NCBI RefSeq assembly: GCF_947090775.1
Contig: NZ_OX352321.1
Coordinates: forward strand, 3,472,001-3,536,000
From: Pseudarthrobacter sp. MM222
GTDB lineage: Bacteria; Actinomycetota; Actinomycetes; Actinomycetales; Micrococcaceae
DNA: 64,000 nucleotides
Reading direction: 5' to 3'
How positions within the stretch are numbered: the stretch's first letter is position 1; each line of letters starts with the position of its first letter. Shown in pieces: positions 1-9,002 of the stretch. The notes under the pieces are model-generated. The model had not been told where the DNA came from. It ran no database searches and saw only the letters and a list, made by a program, of their open reading frames with translations. Made by a program: the position numbers and the translations under genes.

Positions 1-660
1 CCGCTCCACCGCCGGGCGCCCAAGCACCACCGGCGGTTTGATCACGGCCTCGACGTCACGCCGCATTATGAGCCCGCTGGCCCCCGACCCCTGGAGCTCG
101 CCCAAATCAACCCCATGCTCACGCGCCATCCGCCGGACCAGCGGAGAAATAACAGCCCCCAACTTGCCAGGCACCCGGGTCCGCAACAGCATCAAATCAT
201 CGGCAGCCTTCTCGGCGGCGGACACCTCAGGAACCCGTTCGGCAACGGATCGCTTAGGAGCCCGGGTCCGCCGGGCAACCCCATGCCCGCCAGGCGTCCC
301 ATACCCGATCAAAACGTTCCCGGACCCGGCCTTCTCCTCCTCACGGTAAGTTTCGGCAGCAACAGCGGCAGGTGCAGAACCCGAAGCGGCGTCATCCGCG
401 GCGGCCCCACCGGCACCCACAGGCGTCACCGAGATGAGCGGCTTGCCGACGTCGAGCGTCTGGCCGGGCTCGCCGTGCAGCACGGCGACGGTGCCGGCGT
501 ACGGGGAGGGCACCTCCACCATGGACTTCGCGGTCTCCACCTCGGCGATCGGCTGGTCCACGCGGATCTCGTCGCCCACGGCCACAAGCCAGTTGACGAG
601 CTCCGCTTCGGTGAGTCCTTCGCCGAGGTCCGGGAGGAGGAATACTTTCGTTTCGCTCAT
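1..660 (-). CDS. bkdC: Branched-chain 2-oxoacid dehydrogenase E2 (dihydrolipoyl acyltransferase), N-terminal part
   Basis: Only the first 220 codons are in the window; the catalytic acyltransferase domain lies beyond base 1. Residues 1-80 form a biotinyl/lipoyl domain with the lipoylated lysine at K45 in ETAKSMVEVP. An Ala/Gly-rich linker follows, then a peripheral subunit-binding domain at about residues 168-207 (ISPLVRRMAREHGVDL...GLIMRRDV), which docks E1 or E3. The ATG lies 2 bases after the E1beta stop, so the gene is the third in the operon. A pyruvate dehydrogenase E2 is possible, but the separate E1alpha/E1beta genes and the adjacent Lrp regulator favour the branched-chain complex. 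Confidence 0.9.
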   Translation of the reverse strand, partial: MSETKVFLLPDLGEGLTEAELVNWLVAVGDEIRVDQPIAEVETAKSMVEVPSPYAGTVAVLHGEPGQTLDVGKPLISVTPVGAGGAAADDAASGSAPAAVAAETYREEEKAGSGNVLIGYGTPGGHGVARRTRAPKRSVAERVPEVSAAEKAADDLMLLRTRVPGKLGAVISPLVRRMAREHGVDLGELQGSGASGLIMRRDVEAVIKPPVVLGRPAVER

Positions 661-662
661 GG

Positions 663-1787
663 TCAGTCTTCCCACTGGAGGTCGTCAACGGCGTCGAGGA
701 TGCGGTCCACGCCGGGCAGGTAGTAGTGCTCGAGTTTCGGCGCCGGGTACGGCACATCGAAGCCGGTGACGCGGCGGATCGGCGCGGCGAGGTGGTGGAA
801 ACAGCGTTCCTGGACCCGGGCGACGATCTCGGAGGCCACGGACGCGAAGCCGTGCGCCTCGGCGATGACGACGGCGCGGCCGGTCTTTCGAACCGAGGCG
901 CAGACCGTTTCGTCGTCGAACGGCACGATCGACCGCACGTCGATCACTTCCAGCGACCGCCCTTCCTCAGCGGCCGCGGCGGCGGCGGCGAGCGCCGTCG
1001 GCACGGAGGGCCCGTAGGCGATCAGCGTGGCGTCTGTGCCGGGGCGGGCGACGGCGGCGCGGCCCTCGGAGGAGGTCCCGCGCTCGGTGTTCGCGGCGTG
1101 CTCGGCCCGCAGCGCGTCCAGGTCCACCTGGTCCTTGGACCAGTAAAGCTTCTTGGGCTCCATGAACATCACCGGATCGTCCGAGTCGATGGCTTCCCGG
1201 AGCATCCGGTAGCCGTCCGCCACGGTGGCCGGGGTGAAGACCTTCAGGCCGGCGGTGTGGGCGTAGTAGGCCTCGGAGGAATCGCAGTGGTGCTCCACTC
1301 CCCCGATTCCGCCCGCGTACGGCACCCGGATGACCATGGGCAGCTTGACGGCCCCCTTGGTGCGGTTGTGCATCTTGGCGACGTGGCTGACGATCTGTTC
1401 GAAGGCCGGGTAGGCGAACGCGTCGAACTGCATCTCGATGACCGGGCGCATGCCGTTCATGGCCATGCCGACCGCCATGCCCACGATTCCGGATTCCGCC
1501 AGCGGGGTGTCAAAGCAGCGGCTGGTCCCAAAGGTCTTGGTGAGTCCGTCGGTGATCCGGAAGACGCCGCCGAGCATGCCGACGTCCTCGCCGAAGACCA
1601 GGACCGAGGGGTCCGCGTGCATGGCGTCGGCCATGGCCGTGTTAAGCGCCTTGGCGAGCGTGATGGACTGCGGGCCGGTCTGGTCTGCATCTTGCGCTGC
1701 CGCGCCTGCCGCCTTGGCCGCCGCGCGTGCTGTCGCGGAACTGACGTTGCCGTTTGCCTCGGAGGAGGTGGCGATCGAGGTGCTCAT
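663..1787 (-). CDS. bkdB: Branched-chain 2-oxoacid dehydrogenase E1 beta subunit
   Basis: 374 residues, a transketolase-type E1beta. After a roughly 40-residue Ala-rich N-terminal extension, the conserved body starts at SITLAKALNTAMADAM and includes VLVFGEDVG, the thiamine-diphosphate-side glutamate region, and EMQFDAFAYPAFEQIVSH. The C-terminal transketolase domain ends with IRRVTGFDVPYPAPKLEHYYLPG, typical of branched-chain E1beta. With E1alpha it decarboxylates branched 2-oxoacids from Val, Leu and Ile and transfers the acyl group to E2 lipoate. Its start overlaps the E1alpha stop in an ATGA, so the two subunits are translationally coupled. Confidence 0.93.
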   Translation of the reverse strand: MSTSIATSSEANGNVSSATARAAAKAAGAAAQDADQTGPQSITLAKALNTAMADAMHADPSVLVFGEDVGMLGGVFRITDGLTKTFGTSRCFDTPLAESGIVGMAVGMAMNGMRPVIEMQFDAFAYPAFEQIVSHVAKMHNRTKGAVKLPMVIRVPYAGGIGGVEHHCDSSEAYYAHTAGLKVFTPATVADGYRMLREAIDSDDPVMFMEPKKLYWSKDQVDLDALRAEHAANTERGTSSEGRAAVARPGTDATLIAYGPSVPTALAAAAAAAEEGRSLEVIDVRSIVPFDDETVCASVRKTGRAVVIAEAHGFASVASEIVARVQERCFHHLAAPIRRVTGFDVPYPAPKLEHYYLPGVDRILDAVDDLQWED

Positions 1788-3037
1788 TTTGCTGCCTCTT
1801 CCCGGGAGAGCTCGTCGGCGAGCAGGGCGGACTGTTCCTTCAGTTGCGGCGTGGGCGTGGCGAAGACGTATTTGAAGAGGTCCTGGGGTTCCACCGGGAC
1901 CTCCTCGCTCAGGCCCTCGCGCAGCTGCGCGGCAACCGTTTCGGCGGTCCCGGCGATCCGGGCGGCGCGTTCGTCATCGAGCAGTCCGCGGTCCGTCAGG
2001 TAGGTCTTCATCCGGCTGAGCGGGTCTTTGGCCACCCACTCCGCGACTTCACTGTCCTGGCGGTACCGGGTGGCGTCGTCGGCGTTGGTGTGGGCCTGCA
2101 TCCGGTAAGTGTGCGCCTCCACGAGCAGGGGTCCGGAACCTTCGCGGGCCAGTTTGACGGCGCGGCGCAGCACGGCGAGCAGGGCCACGATGTCGTTGCC
2201 ATCCACGCGTTCACCGGCCATCCCGTAGCCCACGGCCTTGTGCGCCAGCGACGGTGCTACCGACTGGTGCGCCAGCGGGACAGAGATGGCGTACTGGTTG
2301 TTCTGGACGAAGAAGACCACCGGCAGGTGGAATACGGCGGCGAAGTTGAGAGCCTCGTGGAAGTCCCCCTCGCTCGTGGCGCCGTCGCCGCACATGGCAA
2401 GGACAACCGTGTCCTCGCCGCGCAGCTTGGCGGCGTGGGCCACGCCGACGCCGTGGAGCAACTGCGTGGTCAGCGGCGTGCACTGGATGCCCACCTTGTG
2501 CTTGGCGGGGTCGTAGCCGCCGTGCCAGTCGCCGCGGAAGAGCGTCATGGTCTGGACGGGGTCCACGCCGCGCGCCATCACGGCCACCGAGTCGCGATAC
2601 GTGGGGAACATCCAGTCGCCCTCGGAGAGGCAAAGCGCGGCCGCGACCTGGCAGGCCTCCTGGCCGTGGCTCGAGGGGTAGACGGCCATCCGGCCCTGCC
2701 GGACGAGGGCCGAGTTCTGGTCATTGACCCGGCGTCCGACGACGAGCTGCTCGTAAGCTGCGACAAGTTCGTCGTCGCCGGGGAGGCTGTACTCGTGGCC
2801 GGGCTGGGCGCCCTGTTCAGTGTGGGGGTTCAGGGTTCCGTCCGGACCCACCATCTGGATCTGGTGCCGCGCCGGGAGCATATAGTCCTCGACCGTGATG
2901 CCGAACTTGCGGACGGCCTCGGTAGCGGCGTCCTCCGGCGTCCGGTCCGACGCTACGGCCTGGCCCGCCGCTGTGGCCCCGAGACCCGCGTTCTCAGCGG
3001 CAGGGTGCTGTGCAGTGTGGTCTGCGGAGATCGTCAT
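1784..3037 (-). CDS. bkdA: Branched-chain 2-oxoacid dehydrogenase E1 alpha subunit
   Basis: 417 residues. The thiamine diphosphate/Mg motif runs from G217 to N247 (GDGATSEGDFHEALNF, ending in QNNQYAIS). The long N-terminus with a YRDSVAVMARGVDP loop and the R..HTNADDATRYR phosphorylation-loop-like segment is usual for branched-chain or acetoin-type E1alpha. It is the first gene of the leftward operon. A good AGAAGGACGG ribosome site lies just before the ATG at 3037. It diverges from an Lrp/AsnC-family gene across 159 bases, the arrangement known for BkdR-type control of branched-chain degradation. Confidence 0.93.
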   Translation of the reverse strand: MTISADHTAQHPAAENAGLGATAAGQAVASDRTPEDAATEAVRKFGITVEDYMLPARHQIQMVGPDGTLNPHTEQGAQPGHEYSLPGDDELVAAYEQLVVGRRVNDQNSALVRQGRMAVYPSSHGQEACQVAAALCLSEGDWMFPTYRDSVAVMARGVDPVQTMTLFRGDWHGGYDPAKHKVGIQCTPLTTQLLHGVGVAHAAKLRGEDTVVLAMCGDGATSEGDFHEALNFAAVFHLPVVFFVQNNQYAISVPLAHQSVAPSLAHKAVGYGMAGERVDGNDIVALLAVLRRAVKLAREGSGPLLVEAHTYRMQAHTNADDATRYRQDSEVAEWVAKDPLSRMKTYLTDRGLLDDERAARIAGTAETVAAQLREGLSEEVPVEPQDLFKYVFATPTPQLKEQSALLADELSREEAAK

Positions 3038-3196
3038 TGGTCCGTCCTTCTGTAGCCACTATTCACTCCCAGTATGCTGCCGGCCAATGTTTCGTATCCA
3101 CCTCCGCGGGAAATCGTGGAGAAGTCTCTAAATTGGGCCTACTCTGGAAGACGAATCGTAAGTGTGAGCTGGATTACCCGCGGGAGTTGTAGACGA
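3038..3196. promoter_or_regulatory. Divergent promoter region between bkdA and the Lrp-type regulator
   Basis: 159 bases separate the two divergent starts. The part nearest the regulator gene is noticeably AT-richer than its surroundings (around 3110-3165). No clean Lrp dyad is obvious by eye, so control by the neighbouring regulator is inferred from position only. Confidence 0.5.
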
Positions 3197-3661
3197 ATGG
3201 CGCAGACGGAGTCCGAGCCGGCGGCAGTGCCGCTGGACGATGTAGACCGGGACATCATCGCGGAGCTGACCCGGGACGGCAGGATGTCGGTGACGCAGGT
3301 GGCTGAGAATGTCCACATCTCGCGTGCGCACGCCTACACCCGGATCGCCCGGCTGACCGGCGAAGGGGTGCTGACCAAGTTCACGGCGCTCGTGGACCCC
3401 ATCAAGGCAGGGCTGAAGTCGTCGGCGTACGTGACCCTCAAGGTCCGCCAGCATTCCTGGCGGGAACTGCGCGAGCTGCTCCGTGCCATCCCAGAGGTCC
3501 ATCACATCGCCCTGGTGGGCGGGGACTTCGACGTCATCCTGCTGGTCCGCGCCGTGGACAACATCGACCTGCGCCGCGTCATCTTCGACCAACTCCAGTC
3601 GATGCCCGGCGTGCTCGACACGCAGACCTTCCTCGTCTTTGAAGACGTGGATACACGTTAG
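3197..3661 (+). CDS. Lrp/AsnC family transcriptional regulator, probably of the bkd operon
   Basis: 154 residues, normal family length. An N-terminal winged helix-turn-helix covers about residues 14-62 (LDDVDRDIIAELTRDGRMSV...ISRAHAYTRIARL), followed by a RAM ligand-binding and oligomerisation domain (AYVTLKVRQHSW...EVHHIALVGGDFDVILLVRA). The frame stays open upstream to 3074, but ATG 3197 is chosen because the HTH begins about 14 residues later, as in relatives. Such regulators sense amino acids. Divergence from the branched-chain dehydrogenase operon suggests a BkdR role (inference). Confidence 0.88.
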   Translation: MAQTESEPAAVPLDDVDRDIIAELTRDGRMSVTQVAENVHISRAHAYTRIARLTGEGVLTKFTALVDPIKAGLKSSAYVTLKVRQHSWRELRELLRAIPEVHHIALVGGDFDVILLVRAVDNIDLRRVIFDQLQSMPGVLDTQTFLVFEDVDTR

Positions 3662-3880
3662 GACGTTCGGTTACACCGCCATGTGACCTCGAATTTACGC
3701 GGAAATTCCCCGTCCTTCGGCACGGGTAGCTCCCTGCAAAAACAAGTAGTAGGTACTCGTGCCGGGCACGTCACGCCCTTCCTAAGATCGTCAGCAACAC
3801 GCAGTTGCATCGGCGGTGTGAAGGGCGCAGTCGATGCTACATCCGCGGTAATTCGTAACCAGTTATTTGGCGGTCTCAAA
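3662..3880. promoter_or_regulatory. Leader region of the fucose/exopolysaccharide genes with a long-loop hairpin
   Basis: 219 bases without a credible gene, AT-richer than the flanks. An 11-base arm at 3718-3728 (CGGCACGGGTA) can pair with 3754-3764 (TACTCGTGCCG, one G-U pair). This could fold in the mRNA leader of the glycosyltransferase. No strong ribosome site precedes the ATG at 3881. Confidence 0.4.
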
Positions 3881-5155
3881 ATGACAAGAATCACTATCAT
3901 CGGGCTAAATTATGCTCCGGAGCGATCCGGTAATGCCCCGTACACCACTCATTTGGCTAAAAACCTCGCCGCTGCCGGCCACTCGGTTAGTGTCGTGACC
4001 GGTTTTCCGCACTACCCCGAATGGCAACGTCAAGAAGGCTATGACGGTTGGCAGCAGACTGAGTCGCGTGATGGGGTCAAGATAAAAAGACTCCGTCACT
4101 ACATTCCACGAAAGCCCACCGGTTTCCGGAGAATTCTTCTGGAACTGACTTTCGGTTTGCGGGTTGTGACTGCCCGGTGGGACAGGCCTGACGTCATCGT
4201 CTTGGTCAGCCCGGCTCTCATCTCCACCGGCCTCGCAGCGTTGCGGGCCCGGCTTTCCTGGAAGAGGACCCCGTGCCTTATCTGGGTCCAGGACTTGTAC
4301 AGCCGGGGCGTGGTGGAGACCAAGATGGCAGCAGGGCCGTTCGCCCGCCTCGCCATCCGCCTGGAGTCAGCGATCCTGGGTAGCGCGGACGGTGTGGTGG
4401 CGATCCATGAACGGTTCCGGACCTACATCACCGACACCCTGGATATTTCCGGTCGGGACGTGCGCGTGATCCGGAACTGGACCCATCTCCCGCCGGCTCC
4501 GGCCACCGGGCAGCAGGATCTTCGGGAAAAACTCGGCTGGAAAGCCGACGAGACGATCGTTCTGCACGCCGGGAACATGGGGAAGAAGCAGGGACTCGAA
4601 AACGTCATCGCGGCTGCCCGCCTCGCAGAAGCAGGCAAGAGCACCGTGCGGTTCGTCCTGATGGGGGATGGCAATCAGCGGCCGGCCCTGGAACGGGCCG
4701 CCGAAGGAATCGGCACCATATCGTTCGTTGATTCACTTCCTGACGCCGAATTCCAAACAGCGCTTACCGCCGCTGATGTCCTTCTGGTGAACGAACTCCC
4801 CGGCGTAAAAGAAATGTCGGTGCCGAGCAAACTCACTTCCTATTTCAACGCAGGCGTGCCGGTTCTCGCCGCGACGGACCCGAGCAGCGTGACGGCCGAG
4901 GAGATCGCCTCAGCGGCAGCTGGAGTACGGGTCGATGCGGATAATCCGGCCGCGCTGGTCGCGGCGGCCGAGGCGCTCGGCTCCGACGAGAGTTTCTCTA
5001 GGGAACTCGGGGAAAACGGGCTGAGGTTCCGGCAGTTGACCCTGTCCGAAGCCACGGCGATGGCCCAGTACGACGAATTCATTCACAGCTTTATACCCGC
5101 GGGCCGCCTAAAGCCCGCTCACTTTATTCTTTCGCACATATGGGGGGCAAAATGA
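3881..5155 (+). CDS. Glycosyltransferase family 4 (WcaI-like), exopolysaccharide synthesis
   Basis: 424 residues from ATG 3881. The frame is open further upstream, but the protein start [20 protein letters not shown] matches the family's N-terminal nucleotide-fold strand (LNYxPExxGxAPYT). A GT-B fold is indicated by the C-terminal donor domain with [26 protein letters not shown] and the late [17 protein letters not shown] sugar-nucleotide loop. WcaI enzymes transfer fucose or a similar sugar to a polyprenyl-linked intermediate at the inner membrane face. The stop overlaps the gmd start by 4 bases. Next to gmd and fcl, a fucosyltransferase role is likely, but the acceptor cannot be read. Confidence 0.85.
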   Translation: MTRITIIGLNYAPERSGNAPYTTHLAKNLAAAGHSVSVVTGFPHYPEWQRQEGYDGWQQTESRDGVKIKRLRHYIPRKPTGFRRILLELTFGLRVVTARWDRPDVIVLVSPALISTGLAALRARLSWKRTPCLIWVQDLYSRGVVETKMAAGPFARLAIRLESAILGSADGVVAIHERFRTYITDTLDISGRDVRVIRNWTHLPPAPATGQQDLREKLGWKADETIVLHAGNMGKKQGLENVIAAARLAEAGKSTVRFVLMGDGNQRPALERAAEGIGTISFVDSLPDAEFQTALTAADVLLVNELPGVKEMSVPSKLTSYFNAGVPVLAATDPSSVTAEEIASAAAGVRVDADNPAALVAAAEALGSDESFSRELGENGLRFRQLTLSEATAMAQYDEFIHSFIPAGRLKPAHFILSHIWGAK

Positions 5156-6180
5156 CCAAGCGCGCGCTTATCACCGGCATTACGGGCCAGGACGGCTCAT
5201 ACCTTGCAGAACTGCTCCTGAGCAAGGGGTATGAGGTGCACGGTCTCATCCGCCGGGCATCGACCTTCAACACGGCCAGGGTCAATCACCTCTATGTCGA
5301 TCCGCACGATCCCAATGCCAGGCTCTTCCTCCATTACGGAGACCTGAGTGACGGTGCTCGACTCGTCACGCTGCTGGCCCAAATCAATCCCGACGAGGTC
5401 TACAACCTCGCCGCCCAGTCCCACGTTCGCGTTTCGTTCGATGAACCCGAGCACACGGCAGATACGACCGGTGTCGGCACGATCCGCCTCCTGGAGGCCG
5501 TACGGATGTCGGGCATAGAAACGAAGTTCTACCAGGCATCCTCCTCCGAGATGTTCGGCGCCACCCCTCCTCCCCAGAACGAGGAGACGCTCTTCTATCC
5601 GCGGTCCCCGTACGGTGCGGCCAAGGTCTACAGCTACTGGATCACCAGGAACTACCGCGAGGCCTACGGCATGTTCGCGGTAAACGGCATCCTCTTCAAC
5701 CACGAGTCCCCCCGCCGCGGCGAAACCTTCGTCACCCGCAAGATCACCCGCGCCGTCGCCGCGATCAAGGCAGGCAAGCAGGATTTGCTCTACATGGGCA
5801 ACCTCGACGCCGTCCGGGACTGGGGCTACGCCGCGGAGTATGTTGAAGGCATGTGGCGGATGCTCCAGGCCGACGAGCCCGAGGACTTCGTGCTCGCGAC
5901 CGGCGGCAACTACACGGTCCGTGACTTCCTGCAGATCTCCTTCGACCACGCGGGCCTGAACTGGGAGAACCACGTCCGGTTCGACGAACGATACCTGCGA
6001 CCGACGGAAGTTGACGCCCTGATCGGCGACGCCTCCAAGGCACAGGAAAAACTCGGCTGGAAGGCTTCCGTCCACACGCCGGAGCTCGCCCGCATCATGG
6101 TGGACGCCGACATCGAGGCCTTGAAGCATTCGGGTGACAGCTGGATCGACACCGTCGACCTTGAAAGCTGGAAATACTAG
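5152..6180 (+). CDS. gmd: GDP-mannose 4,6-dehydratase
   Basis: 342 residues, extended short-chain dehydrogenase. The NADP-binding motif TGITGQDGS is near residues 8-16. The catalytic S/T-E pair lies in QASSSEMFG (about 129-135) and Tyr154-x3-Lys158 in [10 protein letters not shown]. The [12 protein letters not shown] loop is diagnostic for Gmd. It converts GDP-mannose to GDP-4-keto-6-deoxymannose, the first step to GDP-L-fucose. ATG 5152, after a GGGGGG ribosome site, is preferred over ATG 5140 because MTKRALITG is the family start. It overlaps the previous gene by 4 bases and the next by 1. Confidence 0.96.
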   Translation: MTKRALITGITGQDGSYLAELLLSKGYEVHGLIRRASTFNTARVNHLYVDPHDPNARLFLHYGDLSDGARLVTLLAQINPDEVYNLAAQSHVRVSFDEPEHTADTTGVGTIRLLEAVRMSGIETKFYQASSSEMFGATPPPQNEETLFYPRSPYGAAKVYSYWITRNYREAYGMFAVNGILFNHESPRRGETFVTRKITRAVAAIKAGKQDLLYMGNLDAVRDWGYAAEYVEGMWRMLQADEPEDFVLATGGNYTVRDFLQISFDHAGLNWENHVRFDERYLRPTEVDALIGDASKAQEKLGWKASVHTPELARIMVDADIEALKHSGDSWIDTVDLESWKY

Positions 6181-7154
6181 TGGGGGCGAAGGCCAGCTTC
6201 GAACCCGCGCCGCTGGACCGATCCTCGACGTTCTATGTAGCGGGCCACCGGGGGCTGGTCGGTTCGGCTATCTGGCGGAAGCTCGAGGACGAAGGGTTCA
6301 CCGACCTGGTCGGTCGCACCTCCGGGGAGCTCGACCTCAAGGATCGTACGGACGTCTTCGACTTCTTTGCCTCCGCCAAGCCTCGCTACGTGGTCCTCGC
6401 CGCGGCCAAGGTGGGCGGTATTCTGGCCAACAACACGTACCCGGTGGATTTCCTCAGCGACAACCTTCGCATCCAGGTGAATGTGCTGGACGCGGCGCGC
6501 GAGCACGGGGTTGAGAGGCTCCTGTTTCTCGGGTCGTCCTGCATCTACCCCAAATTTGCTGAGCAGCCCATTCGTGAAGAGTCTTTGCTGACCGGCCACC
6601 TTGAGCCCACCAATGACGCCTACGCAATAGCAAAAATTGCCGGCATCATGCATGTCCAGGCGATCCGGCGCCAATATTCGCTGCCCTGGATCTCCGCGAT
6701 GCCGACCAACCTGTACGGGCCGGGGGACAACTTCTCCCCCGAGGGCTCCCACGTCCTGCCTGCCCTGATCCGCCGCTTCGACGAGGCGGCCGCGACCAAA
6801 GCCGGCAGTGTCACCAACTGGGGAACGGGTTCCCCGCGGCGCGAGTTCCTGCATGTGGACGACATGGCGTCCGCCTGCCTGCACCTGCTGGAGCACTACG
6901 ACGGTCCGGACCAGGTGAATGTGGGAACAGGTTCCGACGTCACGATCAAGGAGTTGGCCTCAATCGTGGCGGACGCTGTCGGTTACGATGGGCAGATTCG
7001 CTGGGATGCAAGCAAACCCGATGGCACGCCGCAAAAGCTGCTGGATGTTTCCAGGCTTGCAGCGGCCGGCTGGTCGGCGCGAATCAGCCTGATCGACGGC
7101 GTCAAGAGCACCGTCGAGTGGTACCGCGCAAACAGCGGCCACCTCAGGGCCTGA
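6180..7154 (+). CDS. fcl: GDP-L-fucose synthase
   Basis: 324 residues. NADPH motif AGHRGLVGS (about 21-29), SSCIYPK at 119-125 and the catalytic Tyr148-x3-Lys152 in DAYAIAKIAG are all present, as is the PTNLYGPGDNF substrate loop. It epimerises and reduces the Gmd product to GDP-L-fucose. The GTG start shares its G with the gmd TAG stop, so translation is coupled. The N-terminus is about 16 residues longer than usual before the Rossmann fold. A convergent galU gene follows after 36 bases. Confidence 0.95.
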   Translation: MGAKASFEPAPLDRSSTFYVAGHRGLVGSAIWRKLEDEGFTDLVGRTSGELDLKDRTDVFDFFASAKPRYVVLAAAKVGGILANNTYPVDFLSDNLRIQVNVLDAAREHGVERLLFLGSSCIYPKFAEQPIREESLLTGHLEPTNDAYAIAKIAGIMHVQAIRRQYSLPWISAMPTNLYGPGDNFSPEGSHVLPALIRRFDEAAATKAGSVTNWGTGSPRREFLHVDDMASACLHLLEHYDGPDQVNVGTGSDVTIKELASIVADAVGYDGQIRWDASKPDGTPQKLLDVSRLAAAGWSARISLIDGVKSTVEWYRANSGHLRA

Positions 7155-7190
7155 ACGCCGCGTGTGGTGGAGCGTGGTGGAGTTGGCCGA

Positions 7191-8081
7191 TCAGCTGAGG
7201 AAGCCCTTCATCCACGACCTCAGCTCTTCGCCAAACTCCACCCGCTCCGCAGCTATCGAGATCACAGCCTTGAGGTAGCTCAGCTTGTCGCCGGTGTCGT
7301 AGCGGCGGCCCTTGAAGACCACACCGCAGACGCCACCGCCCTCGCCGTCGGAGACCGCCAGGGTCTGCAGCGCATCGGTCAGCTGGATCTCTCCGCCGCG
7401 GCCGGGCCCGGTGCCTTCCAGGACATCGAATACCGCGGGGTGCAGCACGTACCTGCCGATCACGGCCAGGTTCGAGGGGGCATCCGCGACGTCCGGCTTC
7501 TCGACCAGGCCGTTGACCCTCACGTGGTCCTCGCCGGGGATGGCCGACACGTCGGCACAACCATAGGCGCTGATTTCGGCCGGGCAGACCTCGATCAGGG
7601 CGACCACCGAACCTCCGGTCCTGGCCTGCACATCAATCATGGTGCTCAGCAGCTCGTCACGCTCGTCGATCAGGTCGTCTCCCAAAAGTACGGCGAAGGG
7701 CTCATGGCCCACGTGCTGGCGGGCGCACAGGACCGCATGGCCCAGGCCTTTGGGGTCGCCCTGGCGGACGTAGTGCAGCGGGCCCAGGCTGGAGGCGTGC
7801 CGGACCGCGTCCAGCCGGTCGAGGTCGCCCTTGAGCTCGAGGGCGCGTTCCAGGGCGGGCTCCCGGTCAAAATGGTCCTCGAGGGCGCGCTTCTGGCGGC
7901 CGGTGATCATCAGCAGATCGGTCAGCCCGGCGCGGACTGCTTCCTCCACCACATACTGGATGGCCGGCTGGTCCACCACCGGCAGCATTTCCTTGGGCAT
8001 CGCCTTGGTGGCGGGAAGGAAGCGTGTTCCGAGCCCTGCGGCCGGAATGACAGCCTTGATTACTCGTTTCCCCGAAGTCAT
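7191..8081 (-). CDS. galU: UTP-glucose-1-phosphate uridylyltransferase
   Basis: 296 residues. The nucleotidyltransferase signature AAGLGTRFLPATKAMPKEMLP is at the N-terminus, followed by GLGHAVLCA and FAVLLGDDL. It makes UDP-glucose for cell-wall and exopolysaccharide sugars. A TAGGGT box at 8088-8093 lies exactly 6 bases before the ATG and there is no Shine-Dalgarno, so the message is probably leaderless. It points toward the fucose genes but is a separate unit. Confidence 0.95.
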   Translation of the reverse strand: MTSGKRVIKAVIPAAGLGTRFLPATKAMPKEMLPVVDQPAIQYVVEEAVRAGLTDLLMITGRQKRALEDHFDREPALERALELKGDLDRLDAVRHASSLGPLHYVRQGDPKGLGHAVLCARQHVGHEPFAVLLGDDLIDERDELLSTMIDVQARTGGSVVALIEVCPAEISAYGCADVSAIPGEDHVRVNGLVEKPDVADAPSNLAVIGRYVLHPAVFDVLEGTGPGRGGEIQLTDALQTLAVSDGEGGGVCGVVFKGRRYDTGDKLSYLKAVISIAAERVEFGEELRSWMKGFLS

Positions 8082-8087
8082 ACCCGA

Positions 8088-8093
8088 ACCCTA
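8088..8093 (-). promoter_or_regulatory. Leaderless-type -10 box of galU
   Basis: TAGGGT on the minus strand, six bases before the galU ATG. Transcription would begin at or next to the start codon. Confidence 0.5.
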
Positions 8094-8178
8094 CAAGCGC
8101 AATTTCCAAATGAGAATGGTCCCAGCGAAAGACAGGTATAGAGACAACTTGGTCTCCAGTACCAAGGCAGCCGAAGTC

Positions 8179-8958
8179 CTAGCCCCTGAAAACCGGTGGC
8201 CGCTTCTCCTGGAACGCGCGGAATCCCTCGGCGTAATCCGCACTCTTGCACAGCCGCGCCTGCTCCGCGTTTTCCTCAGCCATCGCTTCCCATAGCCCGA
8301 GGCGCTGGTCCCGGATGTGTGCCACGAGTTCCTTGCTCGCTTTGAAGGCCCCGGTGGCACCGGTGGCCACGCCGGCCACAATGGCGCGGGTGTTCTCCAG
8401 CAGCGCGTCCGCGGGCATGGCCCGGCTGAACAGACCCCGCGCCACGGCCTCGGCACCGCTGATGAGCTCGGCCGTATAGATAAGGTCCAGGGTCCGGTGC
8501 ATGCCGAGGCGTTCGGTGAAGTACCAGTGCCCGCCGGAGTCCAGCGTGGCGCCGAGTTTGGCGAACGGGGACCCGAACTTGGCGTTTTCCGCGACATAGA
8601 CGACGTCGGTGGCCAGCAGCAGCCCGAGCCCGACACCGAGGCAGGCGCCCTGGGCGGCGGCGAAGGTCGGTGCCGGAAAGGAACTCATCTTCTGCAGCAG
8701 CGGCTGCACGAGCCCGCCAAGGTAGGCCTCCGCGTCGTCGCTCTCCGGTGTCACTCCGGCGATGTCCCGGCCGGCGCAAAAGGCCCGCCCTTCCCCTCGG
8801 AGCAGCAGCGCCCTGACCTCGCCGCGCACGGCGGCGTCAGCGGCGTCGTCGTACGCCTGCCCAAGGTCGGCCAGCGCCTGCTCGTCCAGCGAGTTGAGTT
8901 TGTACGGCGCGTCCAGCACGATTTCGGCAATGCCGTCGGCGATGGAGAGGGAAATCAT
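8179..8958 (-). CDS. paaG: 2-(1,2-epoxy-1,2-dihydrophenyl)acetyl-CoA isomerase (PaaG-like crotonase)
   Basis: 259 residues, crotonase fold. The oxyanion segments are FCAGRDIAG (60-68) and AAQGACLGVGLGL. The PaaG-type active-site Asp is D140 in ATLDSGGHWYF, where ordinary hydratases have a Gly-rich PGxGG loop. The C-terminal ADYAEGFRAFQEKRPPVFRG closely follows known PaaG proteins. It isomerises ring-epoxide phenylacetyl-CoA to the oxepin. It is last in the leftward paaABCDE-paaG unit, 44 bases after paaE. A generic enoyl-CoA hydratase is less likely given the DSGG motif and position. Confidence 0.87.
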   Translation of the reverse strand: MISLSIADGIAEIVLDAPYKLNSLDEQALADLGQAYDDAADAAVRGEVRALLLRGEGRAFCAGRDIAGVTPESDDAEAYLGGLVQPLLQKMSSFPAPTFAAAQGACLGVGLGLLLATDVVYVAENAKFGSPFAKLGATLDSGGHWYFTERLGMHRTLDLIYTAELISGAEAVARGLFSRAMPADALLENTRAIVAGVATGATGAFKASKELVAHIRDQRLGLWEAMAEENAEQARLCKSADYAEGFRAFQEKRPPVFRG

Positions 8959-9002
8959 GGGGCTCCTCGGTGGAGTGGGGGACGGCGGGTCTCGGGACCG
9001 GG

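Noticed and set aside
726..2003. Long open frame (about 425 codons) on the plus strand across the E1beta and E1alpha genes
   Set aside because: It is the antisense shadow of strongly conserved dehydrogenase genes in high-GC DNA, with no recognisable domain and His/Gly/Arg-rich composition.
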